Positions 21,163 through 32,200 of a DNA stretch of 64,000 nt are shown here, in pieces. The position numbers were made by a program, and so were the translations under genes. Numbering within the stretch: position 1 is the first letter of the stretch; each line of letters starts with the position of its first letter. A model generated the notes under the pieces. The model saw only the letters and a list, made by a program, of their open reading frames with translations. It was not told the DNA's origin and made no database searches. The stretch is from Molanna angustata (Eukaryota; Arthropoda; Insecta; Trichoptera; Molannidae): positions 5,864,036 to 5,928,035 of the forward strand of contig OY754987.1 in assembly GCA_963576475.1 (NCBI GenBank), written 5' to 3'.

Positions 21163-22408
21163 TCAAGTAAAGTTTATTTCTATGAAACGCTGTCTAACAT
21201 GATTTCCTCTTGAATTATTTTGGATCTGTATGTTTGCCACGGGAACATTTTGGTTTGGTTCAGCGTCATTTGGAAAATCCATGTCTCTGTGTTGGATACC
21301 AATGTTATGTAGTACCGCACAAGAGGCAATTATTGTTGTTGTTGTTGATAGTTTTGTTGCTAATTTTTTTGACAACACAGGAAACCTCCTTTTCCAAATG
21401 CCAAAAGCCCTTTCCACAGAATTCCGTGTTGATTTGTGCGCTCTGTTGTAGCGCATTTCAGGTTGTGTTGCAGGGTTTAGTAATGGCGTAAATAAGTATG
21501 GTAGCTGGGGGTAACCATTATCGCCCAGCACAATACCAGGCAGAATACCATTCTCAAGGCGAACCATCAAACTACTGTTGTGGAGAATTCTGCTGTCGTG
21601 GGTTGATCCTGGCCACCTGATTACAATATCCATGATTTGACTGTCTGGACCTGTAACCGCTTGCACATTCAAAGACATCCACCCCTTGCGATTTCTGAAC
21701 ATCTCAGCATTTTCACCTCCTGGACTTATTATGGGAATATGCGTACAGTCAATACAACCAATAACTCCAGGAAAGCCAGCCATTTGAAAATATGGTATAT
21801 GATGATCTGCTGGTTGTGCGGGAAATTTTATAAACTGACCCAATTTTTCATTCAATGCTTTTGAAACATCTCTTATTATATAAGATACAGTTGGTTGGCT
21901 GACCTTGAGGGTATCACCTATTACGATCTGGAAAATAAAAAAAAACAGATATTACTAAAATGTCAGATATATGCAGTGATAGGTATGTTAACCTACCATA
22001 ACATATCACTGGTTTATGTTATATAGATTTATATTATAGATCAATAGCCTGTTTTATATTATAGATTTATAACAGGAAAAATAAAACGTAAGAATTATAA
22101 AACAAATGGCGTTTTACCTGAAAGCTGCCAGTAGCGTAAAACCGTAATGCTACAAGCAGTTTCATCATTGGCGATATTGTGGAACCTCTAGGATCTGTAG
22201 ATAATTGCGGCTCCAAAAGAGGGAAAATTGTATTTTTAATGGTGTTTTTTCTAAAACGAAATCGCTTCGAAAACTCGTCATCCGTATAAAACATGAAGGG
22301 GTCTTCGCGATTCCGAAAAAGTCGAGGAATTCGCGGGTAAGGATTTTCATTCACGTAATTAATGAATGATTCAAAATTATTTGTTTCTAAATAAGATGCA
22401 CTGTTCAT
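21163..22408 (-). CDS. PIF/Harbinger DDE transposase (HARBI1-like), two exons, intact
   Basis: Exon 1 is 22408-22118 (97 codons), the intron is 22117-21928 (GT...AG) and exon 2 is 21927-21163; 351 residues in all, close to the usual length of HARBI1-type proteins (~350). The N-terminal half has a helix-turn-helix region (FRKNTIKNTIFPLLEPQL, then VSQPTVSYIIRDVSKAL). Exon 2 carries the catalytic domain with GCIDCTHIPI (first D), GIVLGDNGYP (second D) and NSVERAFGIWKRRF (E), plus RWPGSTHDSRIL. There is no stop or frameshift, so it may be active. It acts with a Myb/SANT-like partner, here the convergent gene at 17926. The start is the first ATG in the long frame and gives a complete N-terminus. 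Confidence 0.88.
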
Positions 22409-22883
22409 TTTGATTTAAGTAAAAAGCACAAATAAAAAGTACCGGTACCGTACGTCAAATGTCAAAGTAGACAAATGTGAAATTCGTCCATAAGTGTGTT
22501 TCAGATCCATCTAATCATCGGGGGTGAATTTAAGATAGTTTAAGTTACTATTAAAAATAACTTTTAAGAATAAAAATAACTTAAATAATCGCATAGTAGT
22601 GAATAAGTGTGTTTCAGGTCCATATAACCAACGAGGGGTGAATTTAAGATAGTTTTAAGTTATTTTTAATTAATATAAAGTGATATGTAGTGTAAGTGTT
22701 TCCTCTACAGTTCCATTACGTGAGCAGCAATTTGGTAAGATCTTTCCAGTTATGTATATATTATTTTTACCATGCCTGTATTTGTATGTATTTGTCTTTT
22801 CAGGCACATCGCAGCCGATTATGTTTTATTTGATTTTTATTTTCAGGGGCAGAGTTTAATGTTTATTTTTACTATGCTTTTCA
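22409..22883. other. Upstream region of the Harbinger transposase; no gene seen
   Basis: It holds two related ~125-bp pieces (AAGTGTGTTTCAGATCCAT / AAGTGTGTTTCAGGTCCAT, each followed by GGGGTGAATTTAAGATAG), near 22490 and 22605. The palindromic GTACCGGTACCGTAC is near 22440. I could not recognise the outer terminal repeat of the Harbinger element. Confidence 0.4.
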
Positions 22884-23060
22884 GCTTCTTGAGTAATCAA
22901 TTTCGCGTCCCAACATGGGACCAATATATTTCTTACCAGCCTCCTTATATCAATCTCGCGTCCCAACGTGGGACAAGTACTCTTCTCCGCCTCTCTCTAG
23001 ATATCAATTTCGCGTCCCAACGTGGGACGAGTATATTCTCCTCCTTCTCTCTAGATATCA
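22884..23060 (+). repeat. Second copy of the PBS-like tandem repeat block
   Basis: Nearly identical to 1-175, with the three GCGTCCCAACrTGGGAC motifs. The two copies diverge after TCTCTCTAGATATCAA: here CTGTTATTGTTCGCGGGC follows instead of a SINE and primer binding site. A TTTTCAG precedes this copy. Confidence 0.8.
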
Positions 23061-23208
23061 ACTGTTATTGTTCGCGGGCAATTTCAAAATATTTGTTAGC
23101 ATAAATAAAATTGAATTTTCGATGACTTTTTGATTTTATTAATTTTCTCTACATAAATATGTATATATTTTTCTCTCTGTTAATTCATCGTGTCTATATG
23201 TTTAATGC

Positions 23209-23429
23209 TGATGTGGTTTGGTTGAATAAAAAACTGAATTTGTGTTTATCCTTTACTTCTTGAACACATGTTCATGGTTTGGAGGCTTCGACAAGAGAGA
23301 GGGAAAAAATGTTAACAATCTCCTGCCTTGACAATAATTGCAAATTTTGTCACCAGATGTCTCCCCTTACACAACACTAGCGCCACCACAATATGGCGCG
23401 AAATTCAAATAAGATAACAAATCATAACA
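23209..23429 (-). repeat. BEL/Pao 3' LTR
   Basis: Matches 29521-29741 along its length. It contains a TGGTTGAATAAAAAACTG stretch and a GCGCCATATTGTGGTGGCGC block (minus strand). Confidence 0.93.
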
Positions 23430-23956
23430 TACCGGGCCACAAAAACAAATTTTTTACAAAACAATGAGTTTTTCAATACATATAAATGGATCAATTGAAT
23501 CTTGACTTAGTGGACTGTATACAATAATAAATGAATTTGATAAATGACTTTGATAACACATAATGTAAAAACAATGAATAAATGTAAACCCAGTAATAAA
23601 TTACAATGTAAGACCAATAATAAATAATGTTTGTAAGACATAAAACTATTTAAAATATCACTTAGATTGAAGAAATGTTCAAAATGTTCACAAGTTGACA
23701 CGACATAGCATTTTAATCAATAATCTTGAAGTCATCACATGAAGTTCAATGTTCAAGTGTCTTGAATATAATCTTGTATTTAATGTAAACACACTGCTAT
23801 CTTCACGTTAATGATGAAGTAGAGTAGCTTGCTAGCTCCTTGATTGTTCGTAGTGTAAAAATGTTGGAAGGTTATATTCAGTAATTTCACACCGGCGCCA
23901 TAAATGTTATGTATTCACACTGGTGTCATCATGAATGTATTGAAGTTTATTAACAT

Positions 23957-26900
23957 TCAAAGTGGTGATTGCTGAATAGTGGGAAGTGGTTCCTCCATTG
24001 GTAACATACAAAGTTTTGTAATGCTACGTTTGACTTCTCCTTGTGCTGTCTTTATAGAGACTACTCTTGTCACTCCGTCGTTACCAGGATGTGTCGATAT
24101 AACTCGGCCTAGCTTCCAATTCATGGGTGGTAGATTGTCTTCCTTGATGAGGACTAAATCTCCTTGCTGAAGCTGTCTTTCTGTTCCCTTGTGCCATTTA
24201 TTTCTTCGTTGTAACTCGTTGAGGTATTCTCCGTGCCATCTATCCCAAAATGATTGGAATATTTGGTTGAGCCTTTGGTAATGGTTGAGTCTGCTAGTAG
24301 GATATTCCAAGACATTTCGCTCTGGCAATGTTGACAGGTTTTCTCCAATAAGGAAATGACTAGGACTCAATGGGTTCAAATCATTGGGATCGGATGAGAG
24401 AGGAGTGAGAGGACGAGAGTTGATACATGCTTCAATCTGATTTAGAACAGTGTGCATACCATCAATGTCTAATATGCGTGATTGCAAAACCTTTTTTAGT
24501 TGCGTCTTAACTAATTTGACTCCCGATTCCCACAAACCACCAAAATGTGGACTTCTAGCAGGTATAAAATGCCACTCTATTGCTTGTTGAGCTAAACAAT
24601 TATGAATGTAGTCATGAGATGCTCTTAAAAACCTATACATGTCTTGTATTTCATTTCGTGCACCCACGAAGTTGGTTGCATTGTCAGAGTAGACCTTCTG
24701 AGGCCGTCCTCGTCTTGCTATGAACCTTTTGAATGCATTTAGGAATGCCTCTGTAGATAGAGAAAGTACTAACTCTAAGTGTATAGCCTTAGTGGCAAAA
24801 CAGATGAATAAACATACATATGATTTAACAGATCTAGAGTTTTTACTAAAGCTAGATTTAACTAATACAGGGCCCATGAAATCTGTGCCACAGATAGAGA
24901 ATGGTTTTAACGCTATGACCCTATCCCTGGGTAAATCTGCCATTATTTGATATGACGTACGAGGTTTATATCTAAAGCACAAAATGCATGTCCTAAAAAC
25001 TTTTTTGACTATATTTTTGCCCAATATTGGCCAGTATCTTAATCTAATGATTGAGAGTAGTGCCTGTACGCCCAGATGCAAATAAGAATAATGGTAATGA
25101 CGCACCATAAGTTCAGTTAATTTATGATGAGCTGGTAGCAAAACTTGGTGTTTTTGGGCGGGGGTTATGTTACTATGTGCTAATCTTCCTCCAACATGAA
25201 GAATATTGTTTTTTATAAATGGATGTAGATCTCTGATATTACTCTGGTTTGAAACATAATTGTTATTCCTTAAGGCCTTTAGTTCTAGATGGAAACATTG
25301 TCCTTGCGCACATGCAACAAGGGCATCTTCTGCCTTGTTTAGCTCAGACACTGTCAATTCCCCTGATAAAGGCGGTTGACGTTTCCTAGCATTGTGAGTG
25401 AATCGCAGCATATAAGCAGTTACTCTCCGAAGTCTAGAGAATGACGAGTATCTGTCAAATATGTTCCACTGTTCCATCCGTGTGTTGATTAAGGCTAATT
25501 GTGGCTTGCTTTCTGGTACTGCTCCAAGTACTTGTGGTGATGAATTTGGCCATGATTCTTCATCTCCTTGTAACCAGGTGGGGCCGTGCCACCAGAGAGT
25601 CGAATTCATGAGTTCGTCTGCAGTTGCTCCTCTAGAGATGATGTCTGCAGGATTGTCCTTAGAGACTACGTGTTTCCAAATGCAGTCCTTTCCTTCAGTC
25701 TGGATTTCAGACGTTCGATTGGCCACAAATGTGCTCCAACGTGTTGGTTGACCAGCTAACCAATGTAGTACTATTGTGGAGTCTGTCCACAAAATAGATT
25801 CAACGTTTTCCATGTGCAAGGCATCTTTCACCTTGGCTGTCAATCTAGTGAACAATACAGCTCCGCAGAGCTCTAATCTTGGCAAGGAAAGTTGTTTTAA
25901 TGGTGCTACACGAGATTTAGCACATATCAAGTGGGATTGATAGTTTCCAAATTGATCTCTTGATCTGAGGTATATAACACCTCCATATGCCTTTTCAGAT
26001 GCATCGCAGAAACCGCACAATTGAATTTGTGTTGCGCCTTTGCAGACAATCTTTCTCGGTATCTGAAAAGAATTTATTGCTACCAAGTCTTCCTTGTAGG
26101 TTTTCCACCGTTGTTTTATGTCACTGGAAAGTGGTTCGTCCCAAGACACTTGCTGTTGCCATAAATCTTGTAATATGAGCCTCGATTTTAAGATGATTGG
26201 TCCGAGAAGGCCCAATGGGTCAAAGGTTTTTGATATTTCTGATAGCACATTTCTTTTGCTTATCACTTCTTCAGGCATCGCAGTAACCTTGTAGAAGAAA
26301 GAGTCTTCTTTGCTGTTCCAGTGGAGTCCTAGAATCTTCGTTTGGTAGAGATCCTCCCGGACAAATGGTGCGTCTTCAACCAGCTCATCGTCTGAGACAT
26401 CAGGCATATTTGTTTTCCATTTCGTAAGATTCTGACCGGCTGATTTCAATATTCTTGATACATCCTCCTTTAGCTGAAGGCAAGTTTCCTTGTTGTCACA
26501 ACCTGTGAGGAGGTCATCCATGTAGAAGTCATTATTGATGACTTGTGAGGCTAGTGAGAATGTATCAACAAAATCTATGCTCAATTGTTTTAAGCATCTG
26601 GTGGCGATGAACGATGATGGGGCTAAACCATGTGTTACGGTGTTCAATCGGAAATGTTGAAGCGGCATGTCTTCTGAAGATCTCCAAACAATTTTTTGAA
26701 AGTTCCTGTCTTCTTCATGTACCTTGAATTGTCTATACATCTTCTCGATATCAGCTGTCATGACAAACATGTGTTTTCTAAAATTAAGAAGCAACGTCAA
26801 AAGGTCCCTTTGTATTTGTGGACCAGTCATGAGTACATCATTTATTGATTTTCCGTTGGTTGTTTTTTGGGATCCATCGAACACTACTCGTATCTTGTTA

Positions 26901-28957
26901 GTCTTGTGCACTGCATGATGTGGTAAATAATTCACTGGTGTGATAGCTGTTGAAACGCATGGTGTCATATGCCCTAATGTTTGATATTCTTCCATGAATT
27001 TGCAATATTCACGATGAAGCAAATGGTCACTCCTAAAACGTCTTTCTAACGCTAGCTGGCGTTTGATAGCTATTTCTAAGGATTCACCTAATTCAGGTTG
27101 GTTATTCTTGAACGGAAGTCGCACGACAAAGCGTCCTGTTTCATCTCTTCGATATGTTGTGGTAAAATGATCTTCGCACACAATGTCTTCCTTTGACTTG
27201 AAAGGAATTTTTGTGGACAGTTCTTCGACCAGCCAAAAACGCTCAACATCCTTGTGTATCTGATTAAGTGATATGTGACATAAAGATGATTTGTTTTGTA
27301 AATTAGATACTTGATTAGGATGGTTCCTAGGTGATGGTATCTGTCCTGCTACAACCCATCCAAACAAGGTGTTGTGCAGTAAGGAGTTGGATGTAGCTTC
27401 AGATTCTGTCTTTATTACTTCCCAAAACACCTCAGCTCCTAATAACATGTCTACCGGAGCACGTTTGTTAAACTTTGGGTCTGCTAACTGTAATCCCTTA
27501 GGAATTTTTATCGTCCTTATGTCTATGTTGTTTTGTGGTAGTTGGTTGGTTATTTCGGGCAATACCAAACAGTTGATATTCCTTTCATAACTTGAGAATT
27601 GAGATCTTATTGTAATGTTCACTCCCGAGGTCACAGTTGTAACCTGTCTGTGTATTCCTGAAACTGGGATACAGAGATTATGTTGTTGCAACATTAATCG
27701 GTCGCACAATGACTTGGTCACAAAATTGGATTGAGCGCCACAGTCTAATAATGCTCGCACCTGATGTTTTGTTCCATTTTGATTTAACTCTACTATCACT
27801 GTTGATAGCAAGACTTCGTTGCCTCCTTGCGAGGAATACGTTTGCACTGCATTTTCGTTTGCAGCGGGCTGATTGCCAGCTTTATGAAGAAGTGTGTTGT
27901 GTTTTTTGTTGCACACCTTACATGTTGATTTGGACGAGCAAGTTCTGACATTATGATTTGGTCTGAGGCAGTTGAAGCATAATTTCAACCTTTTAATGGT
28001 TTCTTGTCTCTGTTCTATTGTTTGTGATGTGAATTGTACACATGCAAACAATTTGTGATCCCCCTTGCATTGAGGACATCGTTGTAAGGTAATTTCTGTA
28101 TGAAGATTTACCCTTGCTTTGTTGTGATTGACTGCTCTTGCTATATGGGTTGATTCAATAACACGGGCTCGTTCTGATAAGCAATTGATAAGTTCCTTGT
28201 ATGTGGGCAACTCATCCTTCAATATGTATGACTCCCAATGATGACGAGTAACAGGATCTAGTTTTCCTGTGACCAGATGAACTAAAAGTGCATCCCACGT
28301 ACTCGTTGGAAGGTTCATGGTTTCTAAAGCTCTTAAGTGCAACTGTGTCTCATCAATGAGCTTGCGTAGAGCTATACTATCTTCATTCTTAATTGATTGC
28401 ATATTGAAAAGGCTTCGGACATGTTTGTCTGCAATTATTCGTTTATTATGATATCTACCTGATAATATCTCCCAAGCTGTTTTATAATTGTTCGATGTTA
28501 TTTCTAAAGAAGACACCATCTGTAATGCTTGTCCCTTTAAGCTACTCAGCAAGTAGTGAAATTTTTGCAAATCACTTAGATTGGAGTTACTGTCTACGAG
28601 TGACTTAAAGGTATCACGGAAATGGAGCCAATCCTCATAGTTTCCGGTGAAGCTGGGAACTTGCAATGGACTAAGTTTCACTTCAGAGACAATGTTAGGT
28701 GTTTGTGTGATTATTCCTTTAGCTTTGGCCAATGCTGAATAATAAAGATTTTCAAATTGTTCTCGTTTATCTATTTCAGATTCGTCCTTCTCTTCAATTT
28801 GTGATTGAACTTCGTCGAACTTGTCAAAAAGTTCTTCCATCTTTTTCAATCTGACTTCTATTTCATTTTTGTTTGTACTTGTTTCCAGGTAGTCTATAAA
28901 CCGGGTTAATTGCCCCTTTATATTACCTCGCTTTGCATTCAGCTTATCCTGAGACAT
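23957..28957 (-). CDS. BEL/Pao gag-pol polyprotein, 1666 aa, uninterrupted
   Basis: Order along the protein: a gag-like domain (~aa 90-280, around QVPSFTGNYEDWLHFRDTF); three Cys/His clusters (~292-360, including CFNCLRPNHNVRTC); an aspartic protease (ALLDCGAQSNF, ~404); reverse transcriptase (FYMDDLLTG, ~811); Pao-type RNase H region (FCDASEKAYGG, ~980); integrase zinc-binding part (HYHYSYLHLGVQ ... CILC, ~1290); integrase core with D (GTDFMGP, ~1357), D (YSDNATNFVGA, ~1423) and E (GGLWESGVK, ~1472); and a C-terminal chromatin-type domain (MNWKLGRV, ~1610). This domain order is that of BEL/Pao elements. No stop or frameshift, so the copy is young and could be competent. The first ATG lies 564 bp inside the 5' LTR. 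Confidence 0.95.
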   Translation of the reverse strand: MSQDKLNAKRGNIKGQLTRFIDYLETSTNKNEIEVRLKKMEELFDKFDEVQSQIEEKDESEIDKREQFENLYYSALAKAKGIITQTPNIVSEVKLSPLQVPSFTGNYEDWLHFRDTFKSLVDSNSNLSDLQKFHYLLSSLKGQALQMVSSLEITSNNYKTAWEILSGRYHNKRIIADKHVRSLFNMQSIKNEDSIALRKLIDETQLHLRALETMNLPTSTWDALLVHLVTGKLDPVTRHHWESYILKDELPTYKELINCLSERARVIESTHIARAVNHNKARVNLHTEITLQRCPQCKGDHKLFACVQFTSQTIEQRQETIKRLKLCFNCLRPNHNVRTCSSKSTCKVCNKKHNTLLHKAGNQPAANENAVQTYSSQGGNEVLLSTVIVELNQNGTKHQVRALLDCGAQSNFVTKSLCDRLMLQQHNLCIPVSGIHRQVTTVTSGVNITIRSQFSSYERNINCLVLPEITNQLPQNNIDIRTIKIPKGLQLADPKFNKRAPVDMLLGAEVFWEVIKTESEATSNSLLHNTLFGWVVAGQIPSPRNHPNQVSNLQNKSSLCHISLNQIHKDVERFWLVEELSTKIPFKSKEDIVCEDHFTTTYRRDETGRFVVRLPFKNNQPELGESLEIAIKRQLALERRFRSDHLLHREYCKFMEEYQTLGHMTPCVSTAITPVNYLPHHAVHKTNKIRVVFDGSQKTTNGKSINDVLMTGPQIQRDLLTLLLNFRKHMFVMTADIEKMYRQFKVHEEDRNFQKIVWRSSEDMPLQHFRLNTVTHGLAPSSFIATRCLKQLSIDFVDTFSLASQVINNDFYMDDLLTGCDNKETCLQLKEDVSRILKSAGQNLTKWKTNMPDVSDDELVEDAPFVREDLYQTKILGLHWNSKEDSFFYKVTAMPEEVISKRNVLSEISKTFDPLGLLGPIILKSRLILQDLWQQQVSWDEPLSSDIKQRWKTYKEDLVAINSFQIPRKIVCKGATQIQLCGFCDASEKAYGGVIYLRSRDQFGNYQSHLICAKSRVAPLKQLSLPRLELCGAVLFTRLTAKVKDALHMENVESILWTDSTIVLHWLAGQPTRWSTFVANRTSEIQTEGKDCIWKHVVSKDNPADIISRGATADELMNSTLWWHGPTWLQGDEESWPNSSPQVLGAVPESKPQLALINTRMEQWNIFDRYSSFSRLRRVTAYMLRFTHNARKRQPPLSGELTVSELNKAEDALVACAQGQCFHLELKALRNNNYVSNQSNIRDLHPFIKNNILHVGGRLAHSNITPAQKHQVLLPAHHKLTELMVRHYHYSYLHLGVQALLSIIRLRYWPILGKNIVKKVFRTCILCFRYKPRTSYQIMADLPRDRVIALKPFSICGTDFMGPVLVKSSFSKNSRSVKSYVCLFICFATKAIHLELVLSLSTEAFLNAFKRFIARRGRPQKVYSDNATNFVGARNEIQDMYRFLRASHDYIHNCLAQQAIEWHFIPARSPHFGGLWESGVKLVKTQLKKVLQSRILDIDGMHTVLNQIEACINSRPLTPLSSDPNDLNPLSPSHFLIGENLSTLPERNVLEYPTSRLNHYQRLNQIFQSFWDRWHGEYLNELQRRNKWHKGTERQLQQGDLVLIKEDNLPPMNWKLGRVISTHPGNDGVTRVVSIKTAQGEVKRSITKLCMLPMEEPLPTIQQSPL

Positions 28958-29520
28958 GTTTGTCTGGAAGTTTCTGAACTACACAACAAAATTTATATGA
29001 ATGAAACAATGTTTCATCTGGACATATAGGCTCTCTCAATGACTATAATATCCCACACTAACTGAATATTCTTACTTGCAAAAATAACCTCTATATTGAT
29101 GTTTTTAGGTTTGATTTTTAACAAAGTAATGTACATGTGCTTGCTTAACCTCAAAATTCGAAATAAAATTACAGTTACATGTATTTTCAATTGTTTGTAT
29201 GAATGTTTGCTCACGCCACGCGGTTTAACGGACTTTTTTATAACAATGGATGTAAATTTGAAACAATGATTATAACATTTACGAAAAAATAATTGTTGAC
29301 AAAACTATTTTCAAGGTTATAAAACACGCTAGACTGATATAATATGCACACAAATTCAAACAAATTGATGTTATTCTGAATAAATAACATAAGCAATGGT
29401 AAAAAATGGAGAGGATATGAAGGAATTTGTAAAAACCTGATTTGTAGTACTGTCTTGTTGCTTGTAAACAATGCTGGTTTTTCACGGTAATTTTCGATGC
29501 GGCTCGGAGGTCCAACAATA

Positions 29521-29741
29521 TGATGTGGTTTGGTTGAATAAAAAACTGAATTTGTGTTTATCCTTTACTTCTTGAACACATGTTCATGGTTTGGAGGCTT
29601 CGACAAGAGAGAGGGAAAAAATGTTAACAATCTCCTGCCTTGACAATAATTGCAAATTTTGTCACCAGATGTCTCCCCTTACACAACACTAGCGCCACCA
29701 CAATATGGCGCGAAATTCAAATAAGATAACAAATCATAACA
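29521..29741 (-). repeat. BEL/Pao 5' LTR
   Basis: Matches 23209-23429; together with AATGC on the outside it defines the insertion. It should carry the element's promoter. Confidence 0.93.
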
Positions 29742-29746
29742 AATGC

Positions 29747-30170
29747 ATTACATACTTTAAGTGAAAACCTGTCACTAGCTTCTTTGTTTGATATTTTCTT
29801 ATGCTAATCTGTTAATTCATCGTGTTTATATGCTTATATATATTTCTTTAATGCATTACTTTAAGTGAAAACCTGTCATTAGTTTCTTTGTTTGATATTT
29901 CTTATGTTTATATCTATATTATGTAAAAATAAAAAACTGTTGGTTTTCTAATATATAAATAAATAAATAATGCACATACACTAAAAATAGTCAAACTTTG
30001 AAGCCAAATTTAAACCAATTAGTACAAGTATAACGTCATTATGTATTTTACTTTTTATCTGAATGTTTTTCTGATAAATAGAATGGGAAAGGAATTCACT
30101 TTATTTCATTGTTTGGGGTTATTTTAATTGTACTTACTTTCCGTGTCCAAGATCTTCAACCTATATTGTG
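29747..30170. other. AT-rich region with a duplicated ~100-bp target sequence; no gene seen
   Basis: TACTTTAAGTGAAAACCTGTC followed by TTCTTTGTTTGATATTT occurs at about 29753 and again at about 29858, showing the BEL element landed inside a small tandem duplication. Confidence 0.5.
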
Positions 30171-30175
30171 TCCCT

Positions 30176-30403
30176 TCAGTAATTTGCAGCCATAATAGCA
30201 TTCTCATTTGCTTGCCACAGATCCTCCTCAGAGCACCTTCCTTTCATAAGCAGGCAGTTCAGCAGGTGTGACATGTTCTGCGTCTTCCCACATTCGCATG
30301 CCATGTCCTGGTCATCCTCTAGCATTCTCCATCTGTCCAGGTTTCCAGGTTGCATATCGGTGACCCGTTGGAAGTACTTCTGTTGGTTCATGGAAGTTTT
30401 CAT
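30176..30403 (-). pseudogene. C-terminal tail of a non-LTR retrotransposon ORF
   Basis: The frame reads MACECGKTQNMSHLLNCLLM then NENAIMAANY. A CxC...HLL.C cysteine cluster near the end is typical of the C-terminus of several insect non-LTR ORF2 proteins. No RT motif remains, so it is 5' truncated. Similar tails are at 45749-45937 and 48282-48473. Confidence 0.55.
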
Positions 30404-31265
30404 TTAAATTATGTTCGCCTCACACTGAATCTTGCATGAGTAATTAGATTGTCTTTTTAATGGGTACAAGGTGTTTTGAATACAAGACCATATTTTAAAG
30501 AAAACTAATTTATTGAATTATAAAATACAGTAAATTTGAATATCTTACAAAATAAGCAGATTTATTATGTGTCTCTATTAAAATATAATATCTTTTGTAT
30601 ATTAATATAATATTTCTTTAGGTTCAACGATTATTTGAGTTGAAAATTTTAAACATTTGCAAAGTTCTAATAAATAATTGACAAATTATTATCAGTTTTT
30701 TTTTAATTTAACAAAATCTAATTTTTTGTGATAGGTACACGACAACATATGAAATAAATTATTTTGTCTGATAGTATATTTATTTTGTAGAAACAAACAA
30801 CTATTATAAATACAAATATGAAATTTTTCAATAAGTAGGTACTTGTTATTATAAGGGGCTAAATGTTTTGGGCTAATTAAGTTATAACACTTTTAAATGT
30901 TATTTACATTTATTATATCATTGTTAAAATCTTATTTGTATGTAGCTCATTTTTAAAAATAAAACATGAAAAACAAAACTATAGTTTTTTGTCTCAAAGG
31001 AGTACCTATACCAATTGATATTAATAATAACAAAATTGTTTTTTTGCATAAATTTACAAATTTTAAAGTTAGTTTACAATATTACTGTGGCACATGGGAT
31101 TAAGTTGAGTTATCAAGTAGGTATTATCTATTGTTGTAAATTCAATGGTAATAATGATATTATATAGAGAGTGTAGTATTTTTCAAAAACTCATTTTTTT
31201 TTCTCTACAAAGCGCAAATAAATTAAATAAAAAAAATATTGTATGGCAAATAAGTCTACTATATT
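30404..31265. other. AT-rich intergenic DNA; nothing recognised
   Basis: Very AT-rich, with no open frame, no clear repeat border and no RNA-like fold that I can support. Confidence 0.5.
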
Positions 31266-32200
31266 ACTACTAGTTGCATGTAACACATGAGATCCAACTG
31301 TCGATAGCGATAGTATGTATAGTTGAAGAATACGTACCAAACTATAAACCCATAAATACAAATTATTTAATATTTTAAGATATTTTGTTTTCTATACAAC
31401 ACATGTAGGTATGTATGTCAAGATAGGATAGTATGGAAGTAGGTCCTTTTTTCCTACCAAGAATATGAAAATAGCATGATGGTATGTATGTATGTTTGGA
31501 GATGAAGTATCGAACTATTAAGTCTTCTTAGATATTGTGCATAGACGACTGCCATACAAATTGTATGAAGCGATGTCGTCACTAAATTCGATTTTTAAAA
31601 AAATTGTTAAAAAAATTCAAGATGTACTTCTACTTCTACAATATTAATATTTTTTATAGAAAATTAAATTATATAGTTGGGGAGTTTTGGCTTTTTTCGA
31701 TATTTTTAAAAACTTTGGAAATATAGGCAGTTAAACTCATAAATTTATCATAAAAAAAATATTTTTCTTAATAAAAAATGTTTGAGAAACCCTGGAATTT
31801 TTTTGAAAAAACCAATTTGAGATTTTGTATTTGTCTATATTTATACCAATTTTCAGAGTTCACAATTCACATTTCTGAGTATAAAAGTTTTGTAGGCCTA
31901 TAACTATTTATATACTCTGAAATTTGGGCTCTGTAAATTGAGCGGATCAAAAGATACAAGGGGGGGGGGATACACACACACAGACACACGAAATGTTCTA
32001 CTCCGAATTCTGAGTAAATCCGTATATGGAACGTATATGCTGTGATGCCTCTAAGTTGGTGTTTTTTGACTTCAAAGTTGGAAAAGCCGTGAAAAAAGTA
32101 GACCCTGCATACAATTCCTTCATACACGCATCTTGGATTTAAACTGCCTCTTCCTTCAATAGAATTTCATTCTCTTGAACGAATCGACAGTTGGACTATT
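31266..32200 (+). mobile_element. Family X element, ~0.93 kb, complete
   Basis: It begins CTAGTTGCATGTAACACATG with subterminal ATCCAACTGTCGAT and ends with the inverse, here ATCGACAGTTGGAC. The interior holds GGCGACTGCCATACAAATTG-like words, a G-run with a short CA repeat, and GAAATGTTCTACTCCGAATT. No protein is coded, so it is non-autonomous. The inverted ends suggest a DNA transposon of unknown group. Confidence 0.7.

Larger units (their letters stand above)
23209..29741 (-). mobile_element. Full-length BEL/Pao LTR retrotransposon
   Basis: LTRs are 23209-23429 and 29521-29741 (221 bp each, TG...CA on the plus strand) and look identical or nearly so. The 5-bp target duplication AATGC lies at 23204-23208 and 29742-29746. 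The single long frame 28957-23957 codes for gag-pol on the minus strand. Just inside the 5' LTR the sequence reads TTGGACCTCCGAGCC on the minus strand, the probable primer binding site; I cannot assign the tRNA. No envelope gene is present. The element entered one unit of a short duplicated AT-rich sequence (TTAATTCATCGTGT...TTTAATGCATTAC recurs at 29812-29860). Confidence 0.95.

Noticed and set aside
23957..28957. Endogenous retrovirus with envelope
   Set aside because: The single frame ends after integrase and its C-terminal domain; no further frame lies before the 3' LTR, so it is a BEL/Pao element without env.
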